Shown: piece by piece, positions 1 through 8,208 of the stretch
Layout: each line of letters starts with the position of its first letter
Numbering within the stretch: the first letter of the stretch is position 1
NCBI RefSeq assembly: GCF_902477725.1
Contig: NZ_CABSIF010000001.1
Coordinates: forward strand, 248,001-312,000
Reading direction: 5' to 3'
Length of the DNA: 64,000 nt
DNA from: an uncultured Desulfovibrio sp.
Lineage (GTDB): Bacteria > Desulfobacterota > Desulfovibrionia > Desulfovibrionales > Desulfovibrionaceae
The notes under the pieces: model-generated
Told to the model about the DNA's origin: nothing
The model's input: only the letters and a program-made list of their open reading frames with translations
Databases searched by the model: none
Program-made: the position numbers and the translations under genes

Positions 1-7
1 ATTGTTT

Positions 8-13
8 CTCCTT
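8..13 (-). promoter_or_regulatory. Ribosome binding site of the off-window aprA
   Basis: On the minus strand AAGGAG lies 6 nt before the last bases of the window, which read ...CAAT and would continue to an ATG just outside. Because aprA normally follows aprB directly in sulfate reducers, this is most likely the aprA start region. The gene itself is not in the window. Confidence 0.6.
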
Positions 14-36
14 ATCGCACTAGCGGTTGCAATAGC

Positions 37-525
37 CTAGCGGCCGTGTTCCATGCAGGTGAAGGTCTTGTTAGCGTCCTTAACATCGAACTTCTTGCCA
101 AGGGCGGTCTTGGGAGCGACCAGGGCAGTTTCGGTGAACAGCAGTTCATCTTCGATGTTGGCGCCTTCGGGATGACCTTCAAAGGGCTTGATGGAACCTT
201 CCGGCGTAGTGCGGATGGGGAACTTGAAGCGTTTCACGTTGCCATTGCGGAACTTGACGGTCCACATGATGGAGTCAGCCGAACGCATGGGGATACAGGT
301 CCCGCCCATGGGGGCAAAGTCTGCATAGGGACGGGCCGTAATGGCGCCCTGGGGGCAGATTTTCACGCAGGAATAGCATTCCCAGCAGGCATCGGGTTCC
401 TGGTTGTATGCCTTCATTTCCTCAGAATCAAGAATCATGAGGTCATTGGGGCAAATGTACATGCAGGCCGTCTTTTCGCCACCCTTGCAGCCGTCGCACT
501 TGGACGGATCGACAAACGTCGGCAT
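37..525 (-). CDS. aprB: Adenylylsulfate (APS) reductase beta subunit
   Basis: Iron-sulfur subunit of dissimilatory APS reductase, the cytoplasmic enzyme that reduces adenosine 5'-phosphosulfate to sulfite and AMP. The 162-residue protein has the expected family length. Its N-terminal ferredoxin-like part carries two cysteine clusters for two [4Fe-4S] centres: CDGCKGGEKTACMYICP (first cysteine near residue 10) and CWECYSCVKICP (near residue 47). The C-terminal tail, rich in charged residues, matches the part that wraps around AprA. The start is fixed by GGAGG 7 nt upstream. A ribosome binding site for aprA follows 23 nt after the stop, so an aprBA operon is inferred. Identification is secure. 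Confidence 0.97.
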   Translation of the reverse strand: MPTFVDPSKCDGCKGGEKTACMYICPNDLMILDSEEMKAYNQEPDACWECYSCVKICPQGAITARPYADFAPMGGTCIPMRSADSIMWTVKFRNGNVKRFKFPIRTTPEGSIKPFEGHPEGANIEDELLFTETALVAPKTALGKKFDVKDANKTFTCMEHGR

Positions 526-1017
526 ACGTATCCTCCAACTCTTTTAAAAGTGTTTCAGAAAAACCCGCCGGGTTCGGCGAGGCGCGCGGCAAATCCGTCA
601 CGCCGGGGTTAGCCGAGCGCCTCCACAACGAAGGTTGGGCGTATGGCTTGCGCAATTAGTAACAAGCACTTAGCCTTTGAGTCAACCCCCCTCTGCAAAA
701 ATTCGTGGAAACTTCACAGAGCCGTCATACGGATTTACAGCAAATTCAGAACGTTAACTGCCTTGTGAAAAAAAATCTCTTTCGCATTTTCGCCCCTCTT
801 GCGTCACAACCATTTCAAAAGTCAACGGATCATGCCACGCAGGGCTGCCCAATGCGCAACCCTTGCAAGAGAAGTCATTTCAAGCTAACACGCTTGGGCA
901 GATAAGGGAAGCCCCCGCGGCAAAACGAGCCATGAGTCGGCAACCTGTTGTTTTTTCAATGCTGCGCCACGGGCGGACCCCTCCTATCCAAATTTCATTA
1001 TCAGTACAGGACAAGGC
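526..1017. other. Divergent intergenic region aprB / chorismate mutase fusion
   Basis: A 492-nt gene-free stretch. It holds the aprB leader with a small hairpin (AACCCG-CGGGTT, about 564-576), the aprB promoter (657-685), the palindrome at 705-717, and an isolated TTGTGA half site at 764-769. I see no convincing promoter for the rightward gene beyond a purine-rich ribosome binding region just before 1018. No credible small ORF was found. Confidence 0.6.
657..685 (-). promoter_or_regulatory. Sigma-70-type promoter of aprBA
   Basis: Minus strand: -35 TTGACT at 680-685, a 17-nt spacer, and -10 TTACTA at 657-662 (or TACTAA with 18 nt). Transcription would start near 649, leaving a leader of about 125 nt before aprB. 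An imperfect palindrome (GTGGAAACTTCAC, 705-717) lies just upstream at an activator-like distance. Near-consensus -35 fits a very highly expressed respiratory gene. Confidence 0.65.
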
Positions 1018-2817
1018 ATGACCGACAATTCCAACGATTCCCGCGCTCCCCGCGATGCGCGCGAAGCACGGGGCCAACGCGCCTCACGCGGCCCCCGTAA
1101 TGGGCACGAAACCGGCGATTCGCGCGCCCGCAAGCCGTTGCGCGAAGTAGTTTGCGAGATCGACCGCGACATTTTGCGGCTGCTGCTTCGCCGCAATAAT
1201 ATTCTTGTCCGCATGCGCGGCGACAAACCCCGGCTCGACTCCACGGAAGAAAAAACCATCCGTGAATCTTGGGAAGCCTCAGTTTCCCACATCAGCCGCG
1301 ATGCGCGCCTTTCGGGCCACTTTTTTTCGCTCATGCAGGAAGTGGAATTTCAGCCCCGTCCCGCCTCCGCACGCGCTGACGGCGCGGATGAGGGCGGCGA
1401 ACTCGGCGGTGCAGCAACGCAGGAACCGCCGCGCACAGCCTTTAATCTTGCGCCGCCCGCCAAACACGTGCGCCTGCACATGCCTGCCCCCCTGGCCTGC
1501 CGGGCCACGCGCGCGTGGCTGATGCTGGCCGCAGCCACGGGCCAGCCCCTGCATATCGCGCCCTGCCTCATGAATGATCCCATTGTTGACTGCGTCAAAA
1601 TGCTCATTCAGGCAGGCGCCTCGATGACCCGCGAGGATGAAGGCGTTTCTGCCCGCCCGGCTGCTCCGCTTGGCGCGTCTGACAAGGTAATCCACACGGG
1701 CGACAGCGCCTGGAACTTCTTCATGCTGCTGGGGCACTATCTTGGCCGCCCCTCGCGCGCAAAGTTTACTGGCGATGCAAGCCTGAAACTGGCTGACTTT
1801 TCTTCTGTGCGGCACTTCCTGCCCACCTTGGGAGCGCGCCTCGTGCATGTGGTGCCCAAGAGCGATGGTCTGCCCGCACGCCTTGAGTGCTCCGGCATTC
1901 TGCCTGATTCCGTCAAACTGCCTGCCGATGTGCCCGCCGAACTGGCCGAGGGCATCCTGCTGGCGGCTCCCGGCTACGAAAGGGCAATCACCCTTGATCT
2001 TGGCTCGCATCCCGAGCACAGGCTCATTATTGCCCGCATACTGCCCATACTGCGCGCAGCTGGTGCAGACGTGCAGGTGGAAGGCGCCAAAGTACGCGTC
2101 AATCCTGGCCCGCTCAGCCTGCCTGCCCAGCCTCAGGCTGGCATGGAGCCGGAACTGGCACTCTTTCTTCTGGCCCTGCCCCTGGCTCTGGGCGGCGAAG
2201 CCCTGCTTGGCGGCCAGTGGCCCGCCCTGCCCGCAGCTGAAGCTGGCTGGGATCTTTTGCAGCAGCTCGGCCTTGACCTGCGCTTCGAAGCGGGCAAAAA
2301 TGGCGGCGAAGTCTGCGCACGCGCCGCCGCGCCCCTGAAACAGTATGCAAAGGGTGATCTGCCTGCCGGATTCCCCGCTGCCTGGGCCCCGCTGCCGGTG
2401 GCTCTGGCCGCCTGTGCAGCCCTGCGCGGCGACAAGGCCGTTCTGCCCGCCCTGCCCTCTGGCACAGACCGCACAACGGTAGAAAGTTTTCTTTCTGCTG
2501 TCGGTCTGGATTTGGATGAAAACGGCATATTGTGCAAAAAAGAACAATCTGGCCCGCGCACGGGCTGGAATGCCCCTGATCCGGTATGGGCAATGGCCCT
2601 TGCACTGGTTGCCTGTGCAAGCCCCCACCAGAAGCTGGGCAACCCCGGCATCATGACCGGGCTGTACCCGCCCTTCTGGGCGCTGTACAATACCCTGCCC
2701 GAACCGACAGTGCGCCGTTCGGCCGCGCCGGAAGCTCCGGCTGCCGCTCCCAGACGCCGCATTATCACAGGCGCAGTGGCTGTACCGCCGGAACTGAAAG
2801 ACGAAGACGACTATTAG
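1018..2817 (+). CDS. Chorismate mutase-like / EPSP synthase-like fusion protein, probably catalytically altered
   Basis: A 599-residue protein. Residues about 38-110 look like an AroQ-type chorismate mutase helix bundle (EIDRDILRLLLRRN, then charged helices). Residues about 145-580 follow the EPSP synthase (AroA) fold: the LAAATG helix end near 170, NDPIVDCVKMLIQAGA in place of the DDT..M..L..LGA segment, TDRTTVESFLSAVGL in place of ESDR..., and GLYPPFWALYNTL in place of the SYPGFW..L motif. The hallmark PGSKS..NR sequence is replaced by MPAPLACRATR, so the catalytic lysine is absent. The N-terminal 35 residues are Arg/Ala rich. It may be a regulatory or repurposed paralog; it should not be assumed to be the cell's AroA. 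Neighbours are apr and a lipoprotein, not an aro operon. Confidence 0.75.
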   Translation: MTDNSNDSRAPRDAREARGQRASRGPRNGHETGDSRARKPLREVVCEIDRDILRLLLRRNNILVRMRGDKPRLDSTEEKTIRESWEASVSHISRDARLSGHFFSLMQEVEFQPRPASARADGADEGGELGGAATQEPPRTAFNLAPPAKHVRLHMPAPLACRATRAWLMLAAATGQPLHIAPCLMNDPIVDCVKMLIQAGASMTREDEGVSARPAAPLGASDKVIHTGDSAWNFFMLLGHYLGRPSRAKFTGDASLKLADFSSVRHFLPTLGARLVHVVPKSDGLPARLECSGILPDSVKLPADVPAELAEGILLAAPGYERAITLDLGSHPEHRLIIARILPILRAAGADVQVEGAKVRVNPGPLSLPAQPQAGMEPELALFLLALPLALGGEALLGGQWPALPAAEAGWDLLQQLGLDLRFEAGKNGGEVCARAAAPLKQYAKGDLPAGFPAAWAPLPVALAACAALRGDKAVLPALPSGTDRTTVESFLSAVGLDLDENGILCKKEQSGPRTGWNAPDPVWAMALALVACASPHQKLGNPGIMTGLYPPFWALYNTLPEPTVRRSAAPEAPAAAPRRRIITGAVAVPPELKDEDDY

Positions 2818-2828
2818 AAAAGAATAAA

Positions 2829-2870
2829 CAACAGGCGCTGGCGGCGAGATATCGTCCCCAGCGCCTGTTG
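2829..2870 (+). terminator. Stem-loop after the chorismate mutase/EPSPS-like gene
   Basis: A perfect 13-bp inverted repeat (2829-2841 with 2858-2870) with a 16-nt loop, 11 nt after the stop codon. No T-tract follows, so it may slow or protect the transcript rather than act as a classic intrinsic terminator. Confidence 0.5.
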
Positions 2871-3119
2871 GCGTTTACGAGGGTAAGCGCATAAAGGCCT
2901 TGGATGGGACAGAAGTCCTGCGGCAAGCCTCTGCCCTGCACCCTTGCAGTGCTATGCGGGTCGCAGGCGGCCAGTGGGCCGGAAATTTTCTGTCCGGCAA
3001 CGTCTGGTGCAGGATAAAAAAAATCCGCCCCGCGCAGCATATCTGCAACGGGACGGAAATTCCGTTTGAACAGCCATGCCCACGCCGCAATAGCGGACAA
3101 AAAAGCGTGGCTGGGAAGA
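2871..3119. other. Non-coding spacer between convergent genes
   Basis: About 250 nt without a supported gene. A composite hairpin (CCACGC 3080-3085 with GCGTGG 3105-3110, inner CCGC-aata-GCGG) lies just after the stop of the leftward lipoprotein gene and may help end its transcript. Nothing else is evident. Confidence 0.5.
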
Positions 3120-3557
3120 TTATTCCTGAGTAAAGCGGAACAGCCTCACGGAAAGGGGCTGCATGTTCTGCCGGTTCATGGCCGAAACAATAAAGGCATA
3201 GTTTCGGGACTGTCCGGCGGGCGGGCAGGGGCCACGATAGTGGCGCGTCAGGCCTCCCTCGGGGATAATGCCGCTGCCGTCGTTGTTCCACTCGCCACCG
3301 CCAAGGAACAGATCCTGGCCATCGCTGGTAAATTCCACCAGGCGCACATCATAGTAATCGGTGCTGCCGGGGGTCTGTGCCACCTGAATTTCAGGCGATA
3401 TCCGGGAACAGCGGTGAACTTCGCGCAAGGTAACGGTAACGGCCATGCCGTCCGGAATTTCCTGCGTCTCCTTGGAGGCGCAAGCGGGCAGCAGGGCTGC
3501 CGCGCACAGCACCGGGAAGAGCGCACGCCGGGCTTTGCCTAAAATTTCAAAACGCAT
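3120..3557 (-). CDS. Lipoprotein with divergent PEBP (YbhB/YbcL-like) fold
   Basis: A 145-residue exported protein. An Arg-containing N-terminus is followed by a hydrophobic stretch and the lipobox LLPAC (cysteine near residue 25), so a lipid-anchored periplasmic protein is predicted. The mature part resembles the phosphatidylethanolamine-binding protein family: SPEIQVAQTP, then YRGPCPPAGQSRNYAF, which matches the family signature GPCPP.G..H.Y. The ligand-site DPDAP and HW elements are missing and the signature histidine is Asn, so ligand binding is doubtful. The ATG at 3557 is chosen because GGAGG precedes it by 5 nt; an upstream TTG would overlap that site. Function unknown. Confidence 0.7.
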   Translation of the reverse strand: MRFEILGKARRALFPVLCAAALLPACASKETQEIPDGMAVTVTLREVHRCSRISPEIQVAQTPGSTDYYDVRLVEFTSDGQDLFLGGGEWNNDGSGIIPEGGLTRHYRGPCPPAGQSRNYAFIVSAMNRQNMQPLSVRLFRFTQE

Positions 3558-3645
3558 CAGGGCCTCCAAATGACAATTGCTTTATGCGGCTTTTGGAAGC
3601 ATAACCAATAGTCAGGTCGAATACAACAACCAGCGGGAGCAGTAT

Positions 3646-4836
3646 ATGTCCATTCTTGCAGACAGCGTTACGGGGTATCTGGAACATTCTTCGTGGATCC
3701 GCCGCATGTTCGAGGCCGGAGGCCAGCTCAAGGCCCGTTTTGGCGCGGACAACGTTTATGACTTCAGCCTGGGCAACCCCGACCTGCCAGCACCCCCCGC
3801 CGTTGTGGACGGCTTGCGTTCTTTCACCGAACACGCTGGCGAACCTTTTGCCTTTGGGTACATGCCCAATGGCGGCTTTGTCTGGGCGCGGGAAAAACTG
3901 GCCGCCCACCTCAGCAAGGAACAGGGCGTGGCGCTCACCGCCAATGATGTACTGTTGGGCTGCGGCGCTGCCGGCGTGCTCAACGCCTTTTTGCGCGCGG
4001 TGATCAATCCCGGCGAAGAAATGCTGGGCTTTGCCCCCTACTTTGTGGAATACGGCTTTTATGTAGCCAACCACGGCGGCACCTTCCGCGCTGTCATGAG
4101 CAAGGCCGACACCTTTGCACCCGATCTTGCCGCGCTTGAAGAAGCCATCAGCCCCAAAACGCGCGTGGTGCTCATCAACTCGCCCAACAATCCCACCGGC
4201 GTGATTTACAGTCGCAAAGACCTCAAGGCGCTGACCGAACTGCTGGAAAACAAGAGTCAGGAATACGGCAAGCCCATCTGGCTGGTGGCCGATGAACCGT
4301 ACCGCTTCCTTGCCTATGACGGTGCGGAAGTGCCTTCGGTGCTGCCGCTCTATCCTTACGCCGTGGTCATCAGCTCTTTCTCCAAAAATCTTTCGCTGCC
4401 TGGCGAACGCGTGGGCTTTGCCGCCGTTTCGCCCCTGTTGCACGAAAAGGCCGAGCTCATGGCCGCCCTCACGCTCACCAACCGAATTCTCGGCTTTGTG
4501 AACCCGCCCGTGGTGGGCCAACACATCATGGCCGCCGCCCTGGGCAGCCAGGTTGACCTGAACGTCTACGCCGCCCGCCGCAAGGCCATGGCCGAGGTGC
4601 TCAAAAACGCCGGATACGAATTCCAGATGCCCGCAGGCGCGTTCTACTTCTTCCCCAAGGCTCCCGGCGGGGATGATGTGGCCTTTGTGAACAGGCTGGT
4701 CGAAGAACGCGTGCTGGCGGTTCCCGGCTCCGGCTTTGGCTGCCCCGGTTACTTCCGCCTGGCATTCTGCGTGGGCGAAGAAGTGATCCGCAAGGCTGCC
4801 GACGGCTTTGCCAAGGCCCGCGCCTCCGTAAAATAA
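3646..4836 (+). CDS. Class I/II pyridoxal-phosphate aminotransferase
   Basis: A 396-residue fold-type I aminotransferase of the aspartate aminotransferase superfamily. Visible elements: NSPNNPTG (the conserved Asn/Pro turn), VADEPYRFLAYDG (the Asp that binds the pyridine nitrogen), and SFSKNLSLPGERVGF with the Schiff-base lysine. A C-terminal arginine in FRLAFC probably binds the substrate carboxylate. The start at 3646 has GGGAG 6 nt upstream; a longer reading frame from 3577 lacks a ribosome binding site. The amino-acid substrate cannot be read from the sequence. It is followed 50 nt later by a rhodanese gene, but a functional link is not obvious. Confidence 0.9.
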   Translation: MSILADSVTGYLEHSSWIRRMFEAGGQLKARFGADNVYDFSLGNPDLPAPPAVVDGLRSFTEHAGEPFAFGYMPNGGFVWAREKLAAHLSKEQGVALTANDVLLGCGAAGVLNAFLRAVINPGEEMLGFAPYFVEYGFYVANHGGTFRAVMSKADTFAPDLAALEEAISPKTRVVLINSPNNPTGVIYSRKDLKALTELLENKSQEYGKPIWLVADEPYRFLAYDGAEVPSVLPLYPYAVVISSFSKNLSLPGERVGFAAVSPLLHEKAELMAALTLTNRILGFVNPPVVGQHIMAAALGSQVDLNVYAARRKAMAEVLKNAGYEFQMPAGAFYFFPKAPGGDDVAFVNRLVEERVLAVPGSGFGCPGYFRLAFCVGEEVIRKAADGFAKARASVK

Positions 4837-4886
4837 CATCGCAGGCAGGCCCCCAGCCCGATCTCAAACCACTACAGGTAGCAGAA

Positions 4887-5306
4887 ATGACGCACACCCA
4901 CTCCGCAACGCCATCGCGCGGCAGGCTTTATGGCCTGATGTCGGCGCTCGCATGCTTCCTCTTGCTGGCTGCCGTTCAGGTTTCCGCCAAGGATATCAGC
5001 GTGAAGGACGCCGCAACCCTGTTGCAGACCCCACCACAGGGGCTGACCATTGTTGACGTGCGCACCCCGGCGGAATTCCGCGAAGGGCATCTTGCAGGCG
5101 CAATCAACATGGACTTTTTCGGCGCATCCTTTGATTCGCAGATACTTGGCCTGCCCAAGGACAAGCCGGTGCTGCTCTACTGCCGCACGGGCAACCGCTC
5201 TGCCGGAGCCTACGATGCCATGGAAAAAGAAGGGATAACCAATATCCTCCACATGAATGAAGGCATCACGGGCTGGCAGAAACAAGGCCTGCCGCTGCAA
5301 AAATAG
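4887..5306 (+). CDS. Exported single-domain rhodanese (sulfurtransferase)
   Basis: A 139-residue protein with an N-terminal signal sequence (hydrophobic core about residues 16-33, ending in VSA), so the mature domain is periplasmic. The rhodanese fold is complete: TIVDVRTPAEFREGHLAGAINM and the active loop YCRTGNRS with the catalytic cysteine that carries the persulfide. Rhodaneses move sulfane sulfur to thiols or cyanide; a periplasmic one in a sulfide-producing cell may handle sulfane sulfur or protein thiols, which is inference. The ribosome binding site is weak (AGGTAGC). It ends at a strong terminator. Confidence 0.88.
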   Translation: MTHTHSATPSRGRLYGLMSALACFLLLAAVQVSAKDISVKDAATLLQTPPQGLTIVDVRTPAEFREGHLAGAINMDFFGASFDSQILGLPKDKPVLLYCRTGNRSAGAYDAMEKEGITNILHMNEGITGWQKQGLPLQK

Positions 5307-5337
5307 CGTGCCGCAGTAGCGCGAGCAGCGTTACGGC

Positions 5338-5353
5338 TGGCACGGATTCTGCT
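5338..5353 (+). promoter_or_regulatory. Candidate sigma-54 promoter of flgE
   Basis: TGGCAC-N5-CTGCT matches the -24/-12 consensus TGGCAC-N5-TTGCW at 10 of 11 informative positions, with the required GG to GC spacing. The start point would be near 5364, about 190 nt before flgE. It sits immediately before a terminator hairpin, so the transcript would begin inside that hairpin. Confidence 0.5.
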
Positions 5354-5360
5354 TCTATTC

Positions 5361-5402
5361 AGGGCGGAGAGGAAGATTTTTCCTCCCCGCCCTTTTTCTT
5401 TG
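5361..5402 (+). terminator. Rho-independent terminator after the rhodanese gene
   Basis: A 14-bp stem with one mismatch (5361-5374 with 5380-5393), a 5-nt loop and a following TTTTTCTTT run. It ends the aminotransferase-rhodanese transcript. Confidence 0.85.
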
Positions 5403-5555
5403 CCTGCCCAGATGTGCGACTAACGCGCCGCAGACAAGGCGCGCCACGCATATGGGCGGCGCAACGGCTGACGCTTTCACAACAGAAACGTCTTGCTGTT
5501 TGGGGCATCGTTTCCGGGCAAGGGAAAATTATTCCCTCCCGACAGGAGGCAGAGC

Positions 5556-7046
5556 ATGAACTCGTCATTGTTTATCGGCGCCACAGGCATGAAAACGTTG
5601 AGTAGCGGCATGAACGTTATCTCAAACAACATCGCCAATGTGAGCACCATCGGGTACAAGCAGCAAACAGCTCTGTTCTCTGACGTTTTTTACGCACAGC
5701 AAGGGAACATCGGCGACGGGTGGGATGCGCAAACCAATTCCAAGGTGGCCCTTGGGCAGGTAGGGCAGGGCGTACAGCTGGACGCAGTGCTCACACGGTA
5801 CAACCAGGGGGCTCTTGAGTCTTCCAATACCGTTACGGATATGGCCATCAGCGGCAAAGGCTTCTTTCAGGTAACGGACAAAACCGGCGAGCAGTATTAC
5901 ACCCGCGCGGGCGACTTCCGCCCCGACAATCAGGGCGTCTGGCGCACGCCTGCCGGCATGGCCCTCATGGGCTACAAATACGCGGAGGACGGCACCAAGG
6001 GAGGCCTGGCGCAGGTCACAGTTGACAGATTCGCCAAGATGCCTGCCAAGGCCACCTCGTCTGTTGATATGCGCTTTAATGTGGGGCAGTCCAAAGACAC
6101 CACCAGTGACCCCGCAAATCCCTATTTCAGCCTCGTCGGCCAGTATAATGCCGCCAATGATCCGCCCCTGGCCAGTTCCAGCTACGGATACGGGCAAAGC
6201 ATTACCATGTACGGCGCCGATGGCACGGCCCACTCGGCCACCATCTATTTTGACGGCGCACCATCCACAGGCTCCGGAAGCACTGTGGAGTACCTCATTG
6301 CCTCGGATGCCGACGCCAATGGCGGCAAGGCCCAGCCCCTGATGGCGGGCACCCTCAGCTTCAGTGCCAAGGGCGAACTCACCGGCATGTCGGCCTACAC
6401 CCCCAGCACTGCGGGCAGCACAAACCTTGCGGACTGGAACGCGGCCACACTCTCCAAGGACGGCACACCCCAGATGAATGTCAACGGTGCGCCTGTCACT
6501 GTGAATCTGGGCATCACCGCCAAGAGCGGCTGGCAAAACAGCCCTGGCAATGCTGCCAGCGTAGGTACCGATCCCACTGCGCTGGCCAGCATGGGCAACA
6601 ATTACACCCGCGCAGCGGATGCCACTACCAACTATACCTCTTCCTCTCCTGTGACGCGCACAAGAACCCAGAATGGGTACGCCGAAGGGTCACTGAACAG
6701 CATCAGCATCAGCGCCGATGGCACGGTGGTGGGCAAGTTTTCCAACAGCGAAAGCATGAATCTCTGGCAGATTCCTGTATGCCGTTTCACCAGTGAAGAC
6801 GGGCTGCGCCGCGAGGGCAACAACCTATTTTCCGCCACAGAAGATTCCGGCAGCATGGAAATGGGCGTTGCCGGTACGGAAAACTACGGCAAGATAAACG
6901 CGTACAACATTGAACATTCCAACGTGGACATGTCCCAGGAAATGGTCAACATGATTGTCAACCAGCGCGGCTTTCAGTCCAACAGCAAGGTTGTGACCAC
7001 GGCAGATCAGATGCTGCAAAAGGCCATGGAACTCAAACGTTCATAG
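5556..7046 (+). CDS. flgE: Flagellar hook protein FlgE
   Basis: A 496-residue structural protein of the flagellar hook, exported by the flagellar type III apparatus. The N-terminal flagellar rod/hook signature is clear (SLFIGATGMKTLSSGMNVISNNIANVSTIGYK), as is the FlgE/F/G motif ISGKGFFQV near residue 98. The C-terminal coiled segment SNVDMSQEMVNMIVNQRGFQSNSKVVTTADQML is typical of the axial protein family. The middle is a variable Ser/Thr/Ala-rich domain. The start has AGGAGG 6 nt upstream. No other flagellar gene is nearby. A sigma-54-like promoter about 200 nt upstream fits known control of flagellar genes in related bacteria. Confidence 0.93.
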   Translation: MNSSLFIGATGMKTLSSGMNVISNNIANVSTIGYKQQTALFSDVFYAQQGNIGDGWDAQTNSKVALGQVGQGVQLDAVLTRYNQGALESSNTVTDMAISGKGFFQVTDKTGEQYYTRAGDFRPDNQGVWRTPAGMALMGYKYAEDGTKGGLAQVTVDRFAKMPAKATSSVDMRFNVGQSKDTTSDPANPYFSLVGQYNAANDPPLASSSYGYGQSITMYGADGTAHSATIYFDGAPSTGSGSTVEYLIASDADANGGKAQPLMAGTLSFSAKGELTGMSAYTPSTAGSTNLADWNAATLSKDGTPQMNVNGAPVTVNLGITAKSGWQNSPGNAASVGTDPTALASMGNNYTRAADATTNYTSSSPVTRTRTQNGYAEGSLNSISISADGTVVGKFSNSESMNLWQIPVCRFTSEDGLRREGNNLFSATEDSGSMEMGVAGTENYGKINAYNIEHSNVDMSQEMVNMIVNQRGFQSNSKVVTTADQMLQKAMELKRS

Positions 7047-7086
7047 CAGCATGGGCTCAGGCTCTTGTTTGATGTCATGATTTTCC

Positions 7087-7111
7087 GGCCCCGGCATAAC
7101 CGGGGCCTTTT
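7087..7111 (+). terminator. Rho-independent terminator of flgE
   Basis: GGCCCCGG (7087-7094) pairs with CCGGGGCC (7100-7107) around a 5-nt loop, followed by TTTTG. Confidence 0.75.
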
Positions 7112-7302
7112 GTATTTCTGGCAGGATACCGCTGCCAGACTAATGCGCCCATACTATATTCAAACACTTTGGTTATCCGGGCAATCCTTGCCCCGGAGCA
7201 TTGCCCCGTACCTCCCCATAGGGTACAGTGTTGCCTCCAGATGTGGATCACCCTGTAAAGAAACACTTTTTTGCCGCACTTTCCCGCAGGAGAGCACCCC
7301 GC

Positions 7303-8184
7303 ATGAGCGCCGCAGCATCCTCCACCAATGGTACCGCTCTCTATGGCGTCACCGGTTGGCCGCTGGCCCAGACACTTTCACCCCTGCTGCACAATACGGG
7401 CTTTCGGACACTGGGCATCAACGCACTGTACCAGAAATGGGAAGTACCACCCGCAAAACTGCCCGCCTTTGTGGAAAGTGTACGCCTGCTTGATATTCGC
7501 GGTTGCTCTGTGACCATCCCGCATAAGGTTGGTCTTTTGCCCCTGCTGGACGAAGTCAGCCCCCTTGCACGTCAGGTGGGCGCCGCCAATACCATTTACT
7601 GGAATGGCGACCGCCTTTGCGGCGAAAACACCGATGTTGCCGGATTCATGGCTCCGCTTGCAGATATGCCTCTTGGCGGGGCGGACGTGCTGCTGCTGGG
7701 TGCGGGCGGTGCTGCCCGTGCCGTTGCCGCAGGCCTTGCATCGCCGGACAATGCAAAGCGCCCTGCCAGAATCTTTGTGGCCACGCCTTCCGATAAATCG
7801 CACCTGCCGCTGGCCGAAGAATTCGGCCTTACGCCTCTGCTATGGAGAGACCGGCACGAGCCTTCGGCCCTGCTGGTGGTCAACACCACCCCCCTTGGCA
7901 TGCGCGGCAAGGCGGAAGATGACACCCCCTATGATTTTTCACTGGTTGCGCCACTTTCCGCAGAGGGCGCTGCCAAGGCAACACACATTGCCTACGATAT
8001 TGTGTACAACCCCCTCGAAACCCGTTTTCTGCGCGAGGCCCGCGCTGCTGGCCGCCGCTGCATATCGGGGCTTGAAATGTTTTTTGGTCAGGGCGATGCG
8101 CAGTTCCGTCTCTGGACGGGGCAGGGCCTGCCGCCCGAATCACGCCGCGCCCTTGAGGCCGCCCTGGGGCAACTGCCCCGATAA
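7303..8184 (+). CDS. aroE: Shikimate dehydrogenase
   Basis: A 293-residue NADPH-dependent enzyme that reduces 3-dehydroshikimate to shikimate in the shikimate pathway. Shikimate-site elements are visible: YGVTGWPLAQTLSPLLHN at the N-terminus, the catalytic lysine in VTIPHK, and NTD in CGENTDVAGF. The nucleotide loop is LLGAGGAARAV near residue 130, and a C-terminal GLEMFFGQGDAQFRLWTG segment completes the fold. The ATG at 7303 follows AGGAG at 7288-7292. aroQ begins 24 nt after the stop, giving two consecutive pathway enzymes. Confidence 0.95.
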   Translation: MSAAASSTNGTALYGVTGWPLAQTLSPLLHNTGFRTLGINALYQKWEVPPAKLPAFVESVRLLDIRGCSVTIPHKVGLLPLLDEVSPLARQVGAANTIYWNGDRLCGENTDVAGFMAPLADMPLGGADVLLLGAGGAARAVAAGLASPDNAKRPARIFVATPSDKSHLPLAEEFGLTPLLWRDRHEPSALLVVNTTPLGMRGKAEDDTPYDFSLVAPLSAEGAAKATHIAYDIVYNPLETRFLREARAAGRRCISGLEMFFGQGDAQFRLWTGQGLPPESRRALEAALGQLPR

Positions 8185-8208
8185 ACCGACAGGAAAAGCG
8201 AGACTTCC

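Noticed and set aside
764..781. Rex or HcpR site (TTGTGA) between aprB and the mutase fusion
   Set aside because: Only the left half is present; the position for TCACAA reads ATCTCT.
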